Virus record (IMG/VR): IMGVR_UViG_3300041409_000066
Span: 1 to 64,000 of that record
DNA: 64,000 bases
Source of the DNA: a virus
Strand: one strand, 5' to 3'
Below the pieces are notes generated by a model that saw only the letters and a program-made list of their open reading frames with translations, did not search any database and had not been told where the DNA came from. The position numbers were made by a program, and so were the translations under genes. Of this stretch, positions 32,925-40,036 are shown in pieces. Numbering within the stretch: position 1 is the first letter of the stretch; each line of letters opens with the position of its first letter.

Positions 32925-33207
32925 GTGATCGTTCTACGCCTCGAAGCGGCGTAGCGGTAGCCCCCACACAGACCTTCTTGTGCTGGTCGAGGATCAGCGC
33001 CCGCAGGTCGGCTCGCTTGACCATGATGATCGTCCGGGGCTCGTAGAACCACGAGCACGTCGGGCAGCGCAGCGCGTACTGGCTCGGCGCCTCATCTTGG
33101 TCGGCGTGCCACCGCTCGTGGGCCACGGCGACAGAGCGCATCGCGTCGGTGAGGATCGCGTTGCGCTCGATGATGCCGCAGTCAGTGCAGCGGAGGATCG
33201 TCGCCAT
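32833..33207 (-). CDS. Zinc-ribbon hypothetical protein
   Basis: 124 aa from the ATG at 33207. The first 75 residues are convincing: RCTDCGIIERNAI, HERWHADQ and RCPTCSWFYEPRT form a zinc ribbon with a His pair. After KKVCVGATATPL the sequence turns Arg/Gly-rich and overlaps the small membrane ORF, so the true 3' end may lie earlier through an undetected change or the genes genuinely overlap. Confidence 0.6.
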   Translation of the reverse strand: MATILRCTDCGIIERNAILTDAMRSVAVAHERWHADQDEAPSQYALRCPTCSWFYEPRTIIMVKRADLRALILDQHKKVCVGATATPLRGVERSRGRPDVDGAAAHGGRTVPARASNSPQRRAG

Positions 33208-33289
33208 GTCGTCGCCATGATGATGGGTCGAGCAGCGCAACGCACCAGGGTTCGTGCGGGTCGTCGCCGCAGTTGCAGTCCGGCGTCAG
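33182..33289 (-). CDS. Doubtful 35-aa ORF with Cys motif
   Basis: Frame CNCGDDPHEPWC has a plausible Cys/His pattern and sits between two genes with no other occupant, but the only start is a CTG overlapping the upstream TGA. Listed as possible only. Confidence 0.25.
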   Translation of the reverse strand: MTPDCNCGDDPHEPWCVALLDPSSWRRHGDDPPLH

Positions 33290-33483
33290 TGATGCGCGTG
33301 CTGCGGGTACAGCCCGTCGCTCGTCCACTTCACGTTGTCGCCCGTCTCGATGCGCACGCCACAGGTGTGACAAGGCGCGGGCCACTTGGCCTCCCACGTC
33401 GGCACACCTTCCCTTGGAGCGGGCTTGCATGTGCCGCACTGGTTGACCAGCAGGTCGTGGATACAGCGCACCTCGTCAGTCAT
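33286..33483 (-). CDS. Small zinc-binding protein
   Basis: 65 aa, ATG. RCIHDLLVNQCGTC and CHTCGVRIETGD give a CxH/CxxC plus CxxC arrangement; the latter resembles the 'CxxC...I..GD....' ribbon of small HNH-flanking proteins. Unknown role. Confidence 0.72.
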   Translation of the reverse strand: MTDEVRCIHDLLVNQCGTCKPAPREGVPTWEAKWPAPCHTCGVRIETGDNVKWTSDGLYPQHAHH

Positions 33484-33631
33484 CAGTGCCCTTCGCTGTT
33501 CGCAGTTCGGTGATGCGGCGCTCCAAGGTGGCGTTGCGCATCGCGAGCCGGTGGTTCTCCTCGGTCAGTACCCGCACCCGCTCGTACAGCGCCTGTGCGT
33601 CCAGTTCGCCATCGGCGTGCGGCAGTGTCAC
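33476..33631 (-). CDS. Small coiled-coil protein
   Basis: 51 aa, GTG in a GTGA overlap. ALYERVRVLTEENHRLAMRN followed by LERRITELRTA is a strong heptad coiled coil of the leucine-zipper kind. Could mediate dimerisation of a small regulator; no DNA-binding region is seen. Confidence 0.66.
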   Translation of the reverse strand: MTLPHADGELDAQALYERVRVLTEENHRLAMRNATLERRITELRTAKGTDD

Positions 33632-33822
33632 TGGAACTCCGGGTAGAGCCCTTGAAGCATCTGCTCCTCGCGGCGCTTGAGGGCGACGTGGCCCGAGATG
33701 TGCAACGAGCCGTCGCCAGGCAACTCGCTGTGCTCGGTGAGGTCAGACAGGTATCTGTGCAGGATCTTGCCCAGTGCCTTGAGTTGCTTCTCGGTCGGCT
33801 CCGGCGGCAAGTCCCTGGGCAC
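33628..33822 (-). CDS. Small helical hypothetical protein
   Basis: 64 aa; GTG with AAGGAG about nine bases upstream. EKQLKALGKILHRYLSDL and KRREEQMLQGLYPEFQ suggest a helical hairpin. Its 5' end overlaps about 80 bases of the preceding gene in another frame. Confidence 0.62.
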   Translation of the reverse strand: MPRDLPPEPTEKQLKALGKILHRYLSDLTEHSELPGDGSLHISGHVALKRREEQMLQGLYPEFQ

Positions 33823-34183
33823 TGATGGCTCTCCTTCTGGTCAAGATGATCTCGGCGGCTGCCCACATGGCCGAAGGCACGTCGATGCTGTCAGGCATGG
33901 CCTCCATCAGCGTCATGATGAGCCGCCGGTCGAACTCGCGCTCCTCCTTCGAGGGGTAGGTGTCCGGCATCCGCCGGTACTCCTTGCCCGCCTCGGTGAC
34001 GGCCTCACCGCGCTGACTGTTCACCCACGCACCTGCTTCCTCGCGGTCGTGGAACGACGACATCGACACGCTCATGACGTAGAGCGGGTGCAGGTTGTCG
34101 TTGTAGCGGTCGAGCACGCCCCAGTGGCGTCCATCGTGCGTGACGTAGCCGACCCAGCGGCCAGGCGGATCGGGCTCGGTCAT
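33743..34183 (-). CDS. Hypothetical protein
   Basis: 146 aa, ATG in an ATGA overlap. WVGYVTHDGRHWGVLDRYND begins a strand-rich domain; EEREFDRRLIMTLMEAMPD is helical. The last 30 residues are low-complexity and overlap the next gene, an unusually long overlap for this genome. Confidence 0.66.
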   Translation of the reverse strand: MTEPDPPGRWVGYVTHDGRHWGVLDRYNDNLHPLYVMSVSMSSFHDREEAGAWVNSQRGEAVTEAGKEYRRMPDTYPSKEEREFDRRLIMTLMEAMPDSIDVPSAMWAAAEIILTRRRAISAQGLAAGADREATQGTGQDPAQIPV

Positions 34184-34518
34184 CCGAAGTCTCGCAGCGC
34201 GTTGGGCTGCCACGAGCAGGCGTTCAGCAGCGGCGAGCAGTCCGGGATGTTGTGGACCGGGCAGCGGGGTGGGGCGCTCACGTCACGCAGCGTTGGCAGT
34301 GGCTGCTTGCCCTCCCGCTCGGCCACCGCGTTGATGGCGTCCTTGGCGGCGATCAGGTACTCGCGGCTCGGCGTCTTGGTGATCTCCTGGCCGGGCATGT
34401 AGGTCGCCCACACGGCGTCTTGGAGGTGGCGCGGCACCATCTTCCAGTGCTTGCCGCACATCAGCATCCGGGGCGGCACGTTGCGCTTGCAGTCACGGGC
34501 ATGGCACTCGTGCGCCAT
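34180..34518 (-). CDS. Small Cys-rich protein
   Basis: 112 aa, ATG. CHARDCKRNVPPRMLMCGKHW is a Cys3His zinc pattern typical of small actinophage proteins (CxxxxC...CxxHW). A helical centre follows (IAAKDAINAVAEREG), then CPVHNIPDC. Unknown role. Confidence 0.73.
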   Translation of the reverse strand: MAHECHARDCKRNVPPRMLMCGKHWKMVPRHLQDAVWATYMPGQEITKTPSREYLIAAKDAINAVAEREGKQPLPTLRDVSAPPRCPVHNIPDCSPLLNACSWQPNALRDFG

Positions 34519-34616
34519 CAGCGTCCTCCCCGATGCGACCAGAGCAGCCCGGCGATCCCCATGAGTGTCACAGCGGCGCCGGTCGAAACACCAAGGAAGA
34601 ACGACAGCGGGTCCAT
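34518..34616 (-). CDS. 32-aa single-pass membrane peptide
   Basis: ATG in a TGATG overlap, stop overlapping the next ATG. Almost entirely one membrane helix (FFLGVSTGAAVTLMGIAGLL) ending in a basic RGGR. Short but embedded in a continuous coupled run. Confidence 0.62.
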   Translation of the reverse strand: MDPLSFFLGVSTGAAVTLMGIAGLLWSHRGGR

Positions 34617-35035
34617 CAGCGGGAGGCCCACCACGTCTGCGCCCGGTCGCGCACTCGGATGGCTGTGGGCTTGGCGCGCTCCTTGGCCCGCTCGACGGCC
34701 AGCAGTGCCTTGGTCACCGTGGTGAGCACCGGGCTGTCGATGACCTTGGCGATGCGCTGCTGGTTGCGCCGGGCGGTGTGCTGGATCACCCAGTCCTGCA
34801 CGGAGGGATCGTTGCGCTCGGACAGCAAGATGCCCTCGAAGATGCTGACCTCGCCACCATCCAAGCGGGCCTGCTTGCGGGCCGTCTCGTCGTGCAGGAG
34901 TCGCTCCTGGCCCTCGGGCGGCAGTGGCACCTCGGCCTGCTCGCGCAGCACAGCGATGTCGCGCAGGGGCGGACCCTCCACCCATGCCTGCTCGGTGGTG
35001 ATGTCCTCGCGGAAGGTGTAGCCGAGCACGCTCAT
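34616..35035 (-). CDS. Helical hypothetical protein
   Basis: 139 aa, ATG in an ATGA overlap. N-terminal strands (VLGYTFREDITTEQAWV), then a long helical region (ERLLHDETARKQARLD, HTARRNQQRIAKVID) and a very basic C-terminus. Unknown. Confidence 0.68.
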   Translation of the reverse strand: MSVLGYTFREDITTEQAWVEGPPLRDIAVLREQAEVPLPPEGQERLLHDETARKQARLDGGEVSIFEGILLSERNDPSVQDWVIQHTARRNQQRIAKVIDSPVLTTVTKALLAVERAKERAKPTAIRVRDRAQTWWASR

Positions 35036-35493
35036 CCTTCGATCCCCTCGATGGTGTCGGGGACACGCTGTCCCCCACGGAGCAGGCGATGCACTTCGTC
35101 GCTGGGGACGTAGTGCGCTTCCCAGTTGGGCACGTCTCGCCCGGCGTACGTCTCGTGAGTCAGCACGGCCTCGATGCGGGCCTCCAACTCGCTGTGGTCG
35201 GCCACGAGTTGGCGCACGCCCTCGACCACAGGGATGGCACCCATGCCGTCGTACTCGGGCACCTTCGACAGGATGATCTGCACGTCGCGCAGGGTGTCGA
35301 TCAGACCGTCGCGCTCGGCAGCGATGGCGAGCAGGTCAGCCTTTGCCATGTCGCGCTCGTTGGAGATGTGGACGATCTCGTGGCTCATCCCCTCGATCAC
35401 CGAGCCGTACTCGGTGGCCTTGCGGTGCGCCTCGGTGGTGAGCCCCTTGGCGTACTCGACCCACTTCTTGTGGGTCTTGCGCAGCATGAACAT
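35032..35493 (-). CDS. Coiled-coil hypothetical protein
   Basis: 153 aa, ATG in a TGATG overlap. Residues 1-75 form long amphipathic helices (EIVHISNERDMAKADLLAIA); a second helix set (ELEARIEAVLTHETY) precedes a short polar tail. Possible scaffold or adaptor; no family. Confidence 0.68.
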   Translation of the reverse strand: MFMLRKTHKKWVEYAKGLTTEAHRKATEYGSVIEGMSHEIVHISNERDMAKADLLAIAAERDGLIDTLRDVQIILSKVPEYDGMGAIPVVEGVRQLVADHSELEARIEAVLTHETYAGRDVPNWEAHYVPSDEVHRLLRGGQRVPDTIEGIEG

Positions 35494-35744
35494 CAGAGCC
35501 CCGCTCTCGACTGGCGCTTGCGTGCATGGTCACGGTCGTGCGCCTTGGCGTCCCAAACGACAGAGCCGCAGTCACGGCAGCCCACCAGAGGCATGGCAGC
35601 GGACGCACCCATCGACTTGCCGTCCGCACTGACCCACTGCACCGGCTGGGTTGGCACCTCGATGTAGCGCCCGCGAGGCGGGGTGCTGTCGTCCACGTCG
35701 TAGTCCTTGAGCAGGTCGTTGATCTTCTCCACCGGGTCACTCAC
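35493..35744 (-). CDS. Small hypothetical protein with single CxxC
   Basis: 83 aa, GTG start inside the end of the upstream membrane gene. Acidic start (EKINDLLKDYDVDD), strand centre (YIEVPTQPVQWVSAD), and GCRDCGSVVWD near the end. Unknown. Confidence 0.68.
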   Translation of the reverse strand: MSDPVEKINDLLKDYDVDDSTPPRGRYIEVPTQPVQWVSADGKSMGASAAMPLVGCRDCGSVVWDAKAHDRDHARKRQSRAGL

Positions 35745-35916
35745 CGAAGACCTCCGCAGCGAACCAGCCGACCGGGCAGAACAGCAGCGCGGCAGCCACG
35801 GCCATGTCGCCCCACACGTCGTTGCCTGGTGTGTAGACAGCCAGGAACACGAAGGCCACGAAGGAGCAGATGAGGCCGAACAGCAGTAGCGCCGTCAGGA
35901 AGGCGAAGAACCTCAC
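35737..35916 (-). CDS. Two-helix membrane protein
   Basis: 59 aa, GTG in a GTGA overlap. Two membrane helices: FFAFLTALLLFGLICSFVAF and AVAAALLFCPVGWFAAEVF, joined by a short polar turn. Could be an inner-membrane effector or holin-like protein, but no lysis genes are nearby. Confidence 0.68.
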   Translation of the reverse strand: MRFFAFLTALLLFGLICSFVAFVFLAVYTPGNDVWGDMAVAAALLFCPVGWFAAEVFGE

Positions 35917-36101
35917 GAGCCCCAGCCCATCCCGTCCCTGATCGTGCAGAGCGCCTGCCCGGTGACCTTCTCCCAGCGGTCCTGCTCCTCGCGGTCCTTG
36001 AAGTCGCGGGTCGGCAGGATCACCAGCATCGTGTCGGCCTTGAACTCGACAGTGGTGCCCTCGTGGTGCGTCACGTCAGGCAGGTCGAGCACGAGCCTCA
36101 T
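35913..36101 (-). CDS. Small hypothetical protein
   Basis: 62 aa, ATG in an ATGA overlap. Starts RLVLDLPDVTHHEGTTVEF, then a charged helix (DFKDREEQDRWEKVTGQ). Unknown. Confidence 0.66.
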   Translation of the reverse strand: MRLVLDLPDVTHHEGTTVEFKADTMLVILPTRDFKDREEQDRWEKVTGQALCTIRDGMGWGS

Positions 36102-36580
36102 GCCTCGATGGCCTTCCTTGTGGCGCTGGGCGGCAGCAACTTGCCCGGCATCCCGCCGGTCCGGTACGCCTTCTCGATCTCGGGGAGCAGGTGGTCAGCA
36201 ACAGTGCCGCCATCAGGCAGCACGATGTGCGCCATGAACTCCTCCTCGAAGGTCGTGATCCCCGTCTCGACGGCTTCCAACTTCGCCTTGATTGCGAGGA
36301 GTAAAGCACGCCATCTTGTACGGAGGACTTGTTCGTACGCCTCCTGTGCGGCCTTCTCGGTGCGACTTCTACCGCCGGGTGACGTGTAGAACTTCGGGTC
36401 GTTCTCGTCAGGAAGTGGCAGGAGAAACTTGATGTGCCTGTCGTGCGCACGGAAGGCAACCATCGCCTGGTTTCCCTCCCACCCGTACATGAAGCCGTTG
36501 GCTCCGTACTTGCGCAGCGTCTCGCTGATCTGCGACTGCGACTTCTCCGGGGAGACAGTGGTGTTCTCGGCGTAGACCAT
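36098..36580 (-). CDS. Hypothetical protein
   Basis: 160 aa, ATG in a TGATG overlap. N-terminal SQSQISETLRKYGANGF and a strand pair resemble a small phage domain with a WEGNQAMVAFRAHDRHIKF core; the C-terminal half is helical (AQEAYEQVLRTRWRALLLAI) and ends near the next gene. I know the N-terminal pattern from phage hypothetical proteins but not its function. Confidence 0.7.
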   Translation of the reverse strand: MVYAENTTVSPEKSQSQISETLRKYGANGFMYGWEGNQAMVAFRAHDRHIKFLLPLPDENDPKFYTSPGGRSRTEKAAQEAYEQVLRTRWRALLLAIKAKLEAVETGITTFEEEFMAHIVLPDGGTVADHLLPEIEKAYRTGGMPGKLLPPSATRKAIEA

Positions 36581-36897
36581 CAGTGCATCAGGCTCGCAGA
36601 CTTGTGGGCTCCGGGTGTCTCCAAGATGAGCAACTTGGCGCCCACCTCGTACAGCACGTCGATCTCTGGGTGCCACCGCTCGATGAGCACCATGAGCGAG
36701 ATGAGCACGTCGGCGGCTTCCTCACCGAGCGTGCCCTTCCCCGTGGCGCTGGCGGTTCCCACGAGAGCAAGGACCGCATCCGCGACCTCACCCATCTCGC
36801 TGCACCCCTTGAGGGTCACGTGCTCGGGCTTGGCGGCAGGGAACCGCTCCTCGTGCCAGGCGCGTGCGCGCTGCGCCAGCGCATCCCAGTTGCTCAT
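36580..36897 (-). CDS. MazG-like nucleotide pyrophosphohydrolase
   Basis: 105 aa, within the range of single-domain MazG/all-alpha NTP-PPases. CSEMGEVADAVL and LGEEAADVLISLMVLIERW carry the paired acidic Mg-binding motifs (ExxE and EExxD). The family hydrolyses NTPs or dNTPs to NMPs plus PPi; phage versions clean the nucleotide pool or lower alarmone. A C-terminal strand (LYEVGAKLLILET) is extra. Coupled to genes on both sides. Confidence 0.85.
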   Translation of the reverse strand: MSNWDALAQRARAWHEERFPAAKPEHVTLKGCSEMGEVADAVLALVGTASATGKGTLGEEAADVLISLMVLIERWHPEIDVLYEVGAKLLILETPGAHKSASLMH

Positions 36898-37100
36898 CGG
36901 ACGTGGTGGCGGGCCTGGTACGCCTTCGCGCAGTCCGGGCAGGTGTCCACCTCGGTGCTGCCGGTGGGCTTGTCCCCCGGCTTGAACTGCACGCCGCAGA
37001 AGGACTCGACAGTCCCGCCCGAGGCACGTGCAGCCATCACCAGGGCCAGCGCGGTGTTGCCGACCTGCGGCTTGGCGATGTGGTTGGGCGTGGTGGTCAC
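36894..37100 (-). CDS. Small protein with one CxxC
   Basis: 68 aa, GTG in a GTGA overlap. Helical centre (NTALALVMAARASGG), then FCGVQFKPGD and TCPDCAKAY, which together could bind zinc. Unknown. Confidence 0.67.
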   Translation of the reverse strand: MTTTPNHIAKPQVGNTALALVMAARASGGTVESFCGVQFKPGDKPTGSTEVDTCPDCAKAYQARHHVR

Positions 37101-37306
37101 GGGTGGCTCCTGACGAGGGTGGGCTCGCATGTGGCGGCGGCGATCTGGTCGGTGCGCCGGTCGATCACGCCGAACTCCATCCACGGCGTCTGGTACTTGA
37201 ACTCCCACATCCTGCGCTTGGCGAACCAGAGCCAGCGGTGTCGGGTGAGGGTGCCATGCGGTGCGCCGATCAGGCGGCTACCGAAGGACACGACGGTCCA
37301 CCTCAC
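37097..37306 (-). CDS. Small basic hypothetical protein
   Basis: 69 aa, GTG in a GTGA overlap. Trp/Arg-rich (RWTVVSFGSRLIG, RHRWLWFAKRRMWEF), isoelectric point clearly basic. Lies directly after the Acb2-like gene. Unknown. Confidence 0.67.
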   Translation of the reverse strand: MRWTVVSFGSRLIGAPHGTLTRHRWLWFAKRRMWEFKYQTPWMEFGVIDRRTDQIAAATCEPTLVRSHP

Positions 37307-37791
37307 AGCGCCTTCATCTCAAGCCAGAAGTCGTCCTCGTCCTGACGGATGACCGCGTAGGCCGGGCTGTCCCAGCCGGTGAAGTCCGTCTCGCGGGCGG
37401 CGGTGGTGAACATGCAGCCGATCAGGTTGCCCGTCTCTCGGCAGTTGGACGAGTGCATGATCGTCCAGCCACCCTGGTCCAGCACGACCACGTGCTCGGT
37501 CGGGTGCTGCTTGGTCATCTCGACCGCCCGGTCCCGCACGGACTCCGCGACGTGGCCGACGACGGGCTCGACCGCTCCCGAGACGTGGATGGCGACCGTG
37601 GCGTTGGCCCACTGGGCAGCGGACTGCAAGTCCGTCAGCGCGAGCGACTTCTCGCGGCTCTCCGGCAGCATCTCGTTGAGCCGGACAGCCAGGTCGGTGA
37701 ACTTGGCCCGGATCTCCTCGTGCAGTTCGACTGCCAGTCCGAGCGGCGGGTGGTGCTTGAAGCGGTTGCGGATCTCGTCCTCGGTTGGCAT
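37303..37791 (-). CDS. acb2-like: Acb2-family (anti-CBASS) protein with a C-terminal extension
   Basis: 162 aa, ATG placed six bases after a TATGGT box, so probably leaderless. Residues 1-75 match the Acb2/DUF7681 helical hairpin: NRFKHHPP, then HEEIRAKFTDLAVRLNE, and the signature LPESREKSLALTDLQSA with QWANATVAI. Acb2 proteins form hexamers that sequester cyclic di- and trinucleotides and so block CBASS and related signalling defence. Stand-alone family members are roughly 70-100 aa; here an extra 85-90 residue domain (HVVVLDQGGWTIMHSS ... AYAVIRQDEDDFW) is fused. The family call is from recognised motifs; binding activity is inference. It heads its own transcription unit. Confidence 0.85.
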   Translation of the reverse strand: MPTEDEIRNRFKHHPPLGLAVELHEEIRAKFTDLAVRLNEMLPESREKSLALTDLQSAAQWANATVAIHVSGAVEPVVGHVAESVRDRAVEMTKQHPTEHVVVLDQGGWTIMHSSNCRETGNLIGCMFTTAARETDFTGWDSPAYAVIRQDEDDFWLEMKAL

Positions 37792-37819
37792 GACGGGACC
37801 ATACCGAAGATGTCTGTAG
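37792..37819 (-). promoter_or_regulatory. Operator-promoter element before the Acb2-like gene
   Basis: Operator copy at 37799-37819 (minus CTACAGACATCTTCGGTAT), matching 16 of 21 positions of the copy at 54109. TATGGT, CCCGTC, then ATG. No good -35 is visible, so it may need an activator. Confidence 0.55.
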
Positions 37820-37837
37820 TACGCGAGCACCGGGCGA

Positions 37838-38125
37838 CTACGGGCAGAACATGCCCATGTCGTGCTCGCTCTGGGGCTTGCCGCAGCCCTCACGGGTGCA
37901 GATCCCGTCGTCCCGCTTGATCCCGCTCACCAGCCGCTTGACCTCCTCGGCGTGCAGCCGGTCACCAGCGGCGTGCCGGGTGGCGTCGATGTCGAAACCC
38001 ATCTGGGTGAGGCCACGCACGACCTCCTTGGCCTTCGCCATCGGCATCCCGATGATGCCGCCCGGCTCCTGCACCCCGGCGTTGAACATCGCCACCGCCA
38101 TCGCCTGCTCGACGGTGTACGTCAC
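37838..38125 (-). CDS. Hypothetical protein with C-terminal Cys motif
   Basis: 95 aa, GTG in a GTGA overlap. Helical core (YTVEQAMAVAMFNAG, AKAKEVVRGLTQMGF) and a C-terminus CTREGCGKPQSEH...FC that could bind zinc. Ends just upstream of the Acb2-like unit. Confidence 0.7.
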   Translation of the reverse strand: MTYTVEQAMAVAMFNAGVQEPGGIIGMPMAKAKEVVRGLTQMGFDIDATRHAAGDRLHAEEVKRLVSGIKRDDGICTREGCGKPQSEHDMGMFCP

Positions 38126-38247
38126 TGACCCTCCGGGTCTTTCTGTGTCGGTGTGCTGCGGTGCCACCCCTCGCAGTACGCAGGCGTGATCTTCGCGTCT
38201 CGTGTCTGCCCGCACCATGAGCATGTCTCTGGTGGATCGTCGCTCAT
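38122..38247 (-). CDS. 41-aa zinc-knuckle protein
   Basis: ATG in an ATGA overlap. CSWCGQTRDAKITPAYCEGWH provides three Cys and a His in a small ribbon. Found between coupled neighbours. Confidence 0.63.
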   Translation of the reverse strand: MSDDPPETCSWCGQTRDAKITPAYCEGWHRSTPTQKDPEGQ

Positions 38248-38426
38248 CTCGCCCCCAAGTCGATGACGTTGAAGCACGCAGCGCAGCGGACCAGGCCACC
38301 GCGCTTCCACTCCTCCGGGTGAACGACATGCTGGTCCGAGCCGACACACAGGGTGATCTTGTGCTCGCGCACCTTCTCGATGGCGTCGAGCACCATCTGC
38401 CTGGTCAGCCCGACTGACCCACTCAT
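38244..38426 (-). CDS. Small protein with CxxC
   Basis: 60 aa, ATG in an ATGA overlap. Helix TRQMVLDAIEKVREH followed by ITLCVGSDQH and VRCAACFNVIDLG. Unknown. Confidence 0.66.
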   Translation of the reverse strand: MSGSVGLTRQMVLDAIEKVREHKITLCVGSDQHVVHPEEWKRGGLVRCAACFNVIDLGAR

Positions 38427-38704
38427 CGGTACATCCTCCTGCGCCCGAAGGCAGCCAGCGTCTCTATGCGTTCCTCGGCCAGCAGCCGGGTGCGAGTGGG
38501 GGTGGCAAGCCGTTCCTCGCGCTCGGCCAACCAGTGCGCTCTGGCAGCGGCTTGCCGGGCACGCGCAGCGCGGAGACGAGCCAGCGCCAGTTCATTCTTC
38601 GGCAGAGGTGGTGCTGGCTTGGGCTGGATCTGCGGGACAGCAGGCGGCTCGGGCACGACGATCTCCGGCCAGCGAGGTAGGCCACCCCTGGGTTGCAGGC
38701 TCAC
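38423..38704 (-). CDS. Ala/Arg-rich helical protein
   Basis: 93 aa, GTG in a GTGA overlap. Pro-rich N-terminus (PEIVVPEPPAVPQIQPKP) then a long basic helix (ALARLRAARARQAAARAHWL). Could bind nucleic acid or form a coiled coil. Unknown. Confidence 0.65.
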   Translation of the reverse strand: MSLQPRGGLPRWPEIVVPEPPAVPQIQPKPAPPLPKNELALARLRAARARQAAARAHWLAEREERLATPTRTRLLAEERIETLAAFGRRRMYR

Positions 38705-39030
38705 GGCAACCACTCCGTCCAGACGGTCATCTCGGTGTACGGCACGAACTCGATCAGCGCGTCGTCCACCCGGTCGTTGAGACGATGCGGCCACTCACCG
38801 TCGCGGTAGCCCGCCTTGACGACCACGAGGGTGCCTCCGCGCCTGCCACGCAGAGCACGATGGGCCTCACGGCCACCGATGATGTGCGGCTTCTTGGTGA
38901 GGCCGGGCAGCCACATCGGGTTGATGGTGTGCAGCCACGTCTCACCCATCCGCACGTCGGGAGCCAGCGCCAGCGGGTGCGGCTCGTGCGACCACTCGAT
39001 GAGGGTCGCGATGCGGTCGATGTCCACCAT
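38701..39030 (-). CDS. Hypothetical protein
   Basis: 109 aa, ATG in a TGATG overlap. VDIDRIATLIEWSHEPHPL opens a mixed domain with GETWLHTINPMWLPG and GTLVVVKAGYRDGEWPHRL; ends EMTVWTEWLP. Aromatic-rich but not recognised. Confidence 0.68.
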   Translation of the reverse strand: MVDIDRIATLIEWSHEPHPLALAPDVRMGETWLHTINPMWLPGLTKKPHIIGGREAHRALRGRRGGTLVVVKAGYRDGEWPHRLNDRVDDALIEFVPYTEMTVWTEWLP

Positions 39031-39173
39031 CAGCGAGCCGCCTCCCAGAGGCGGCGGCGTTCTGCTTCGTGGTGCTCGCCACCGTAGAAGCGCCGGGCCG
39101 TACGCAGCGCCATCAGCCACAGCATCCACGAGGCGGGGTGGCGCAGGCGCTCACGCAGCGGTGGCTGCCACAT
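39030..39173 (-). CDS. Small basic protein
   Basis: 47 aa, ATG in a TGATG overlap. LRERLRHPASWMLWLMALRT with a following RRFYGGEHHEAERRR: one amphipathic or weak membrane helix with a charged tail. Unknown. Confidence 0.62.
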   Translation of the reverse strand: MWQPPLRERLRHPASWMLWLMALRTARRFYGGEHHEAERRRLWEAAR

Positions 39174-39499
39174 CAGGTCTTCACCCTGCGCTCGTTCATC
39201 TTCAAGGTGATGAACGTGGTGACCGTCTCCATGCAGGCGGTGTTCCAGATGGTGTTGGGCTCGGGGCGGAACGTGTATTGCCGCCACGGGCCGTACCAGC
39301 GGACCTGCGCCAGCCGGTAGCCACCCGACTTGGACAGCACGTCCCACACCTTGGTCTTGCCGGTGTCATGGACCTCGATGAAGGTCAGGTACTCGCTGTC
39401 GCCAGCCCACGAGCCGGTCGAGCAGTCGTGCGGCGGGTCCGGCGGCTGGGGTGAGATCTGTGGCGGCGTGCTGTGCTCGGACACCTGCTGCTCACCCAC
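39173..39499 (-). CDS. Hypothetical protein
   Basis: 108 aa, GTG overlapping the upstream end; a second GTG five codons in is possible. A Pro/Ser-rich start, then beta-rich: EYLTFIEVHDTGKTKVWDV, YRLAQVRWYGPWRQYTFRP, and a helical end. The YGPWRQYTFxPxxxTIW pattern is familiar from actinophage accessory proteins of unknown function. Confidence 0.7.
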   Translation of the reverse strand: MGEQQVSEHSTPPQISPQPPDPPHDCSTGSWAGDSEYLTFIEVHDTGKTKVWDVLSKSGGYRLAQVRWYGPWRQYTFRPEPNTIWNTACMETVTTFITLKMNERRVKT

Positions 39500-39836
39500 C
39501 GGACTGGTCCGGCATCACGAGGACCGGCGTGGTGGCGATGGCCTCCAACGTGACCTCCCACTTGATGTTGATGTGGCTCAACTCGCGGCCCAGGCTGGCT
39601 GCCCACTCGTGGGACTGCCGGATCAACTCGCGATGCACGGCCTCGATGGCATCAGGCCCACCCAGCAGCGTGTGCAGGGCCACCTCGCCCGAGTTGGTGA
39701 CCAGCAGCGGCACCAGGGGCGGCACGGTGGTCGGGTCGGTGACCGGAGTGCCCGGCTCCGGGGCTGTGGGGCTCTCTGGCGCCTTCTTGCCGATCCGCGC
39801 ACCCGCCAGGGCACCGGGGACCAGTTCGCCGCTCAC
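39492..39836 (-). CDS. Hypothetical protein
   Basis: 114 aa, GTG in a GTGA overlap. Pro-rich N-terminal linker (ESPTAPEPGTPVTDPTTVP), then helices (DAIEAVHRELIRQSHEWA) and a strand (NIKWEVTLEAIATTPVLVM). Unknown. Confidence 0.67.
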   Translation of the reverse strand: MSGELVPGALAGARIGKKAPESPTAPEPGTPVTDPTTVPPLVPLLVTNSGEVALHTLLGGPDAIEAVHRELIRQSHEWAASLGRELSHINIKWEVTLEAIATTPVLVMPDQSGG

Positions 39837-40036
39837 ACGGGCCGTCCAGCCGCCGCGAAGCAGCCGTTGCACCACCAGCGACCGTCCGGTGCCTTGCCCA
39901 GCGAGATGGACACCACGTTGCCCCGGCTGTCCGCGATCTGCTGGCGGTTGCGGCCACAGCCGGTGCAGGGCGGTGAGTCGCTGCCGATGGTGGCGACCGG
40001 GGTGCCGGTGGCGAAGCCGCTGTAGTCGGCGCTCAC
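39833..40036 (-). CDS. Zinc-ribbon protein
   Basis: 67 aa, GTG in a GTGA overlap. CTGCGRNRQ and WWCNGCFAA form a standard four-Cys ribbon with a beta hairpin between. Probably nucleic-acid or protein binding; unknown. Confidence 0.7.
   Translation of the reverse strand: MSADYSGFATGTPVATIGSDSPPCTGCGRNRQQIADSRGNVVSISLGKAPDGRWWCNGCFAAAGRPV

Noticed and set aside
35737-35916. Holin assignment for the two-helix membrane protein
   Set aside because: Size and topology fit, but no endolysin or spanin is nearby and the gene sits in an accessory run, so a lysis role is unsupported.
36300-36345. AT-containing stretch resembling the operator
   Set aside because: It lies within coding sequence of a coupled gene and lacks both palindrome halves and promoter boxes.
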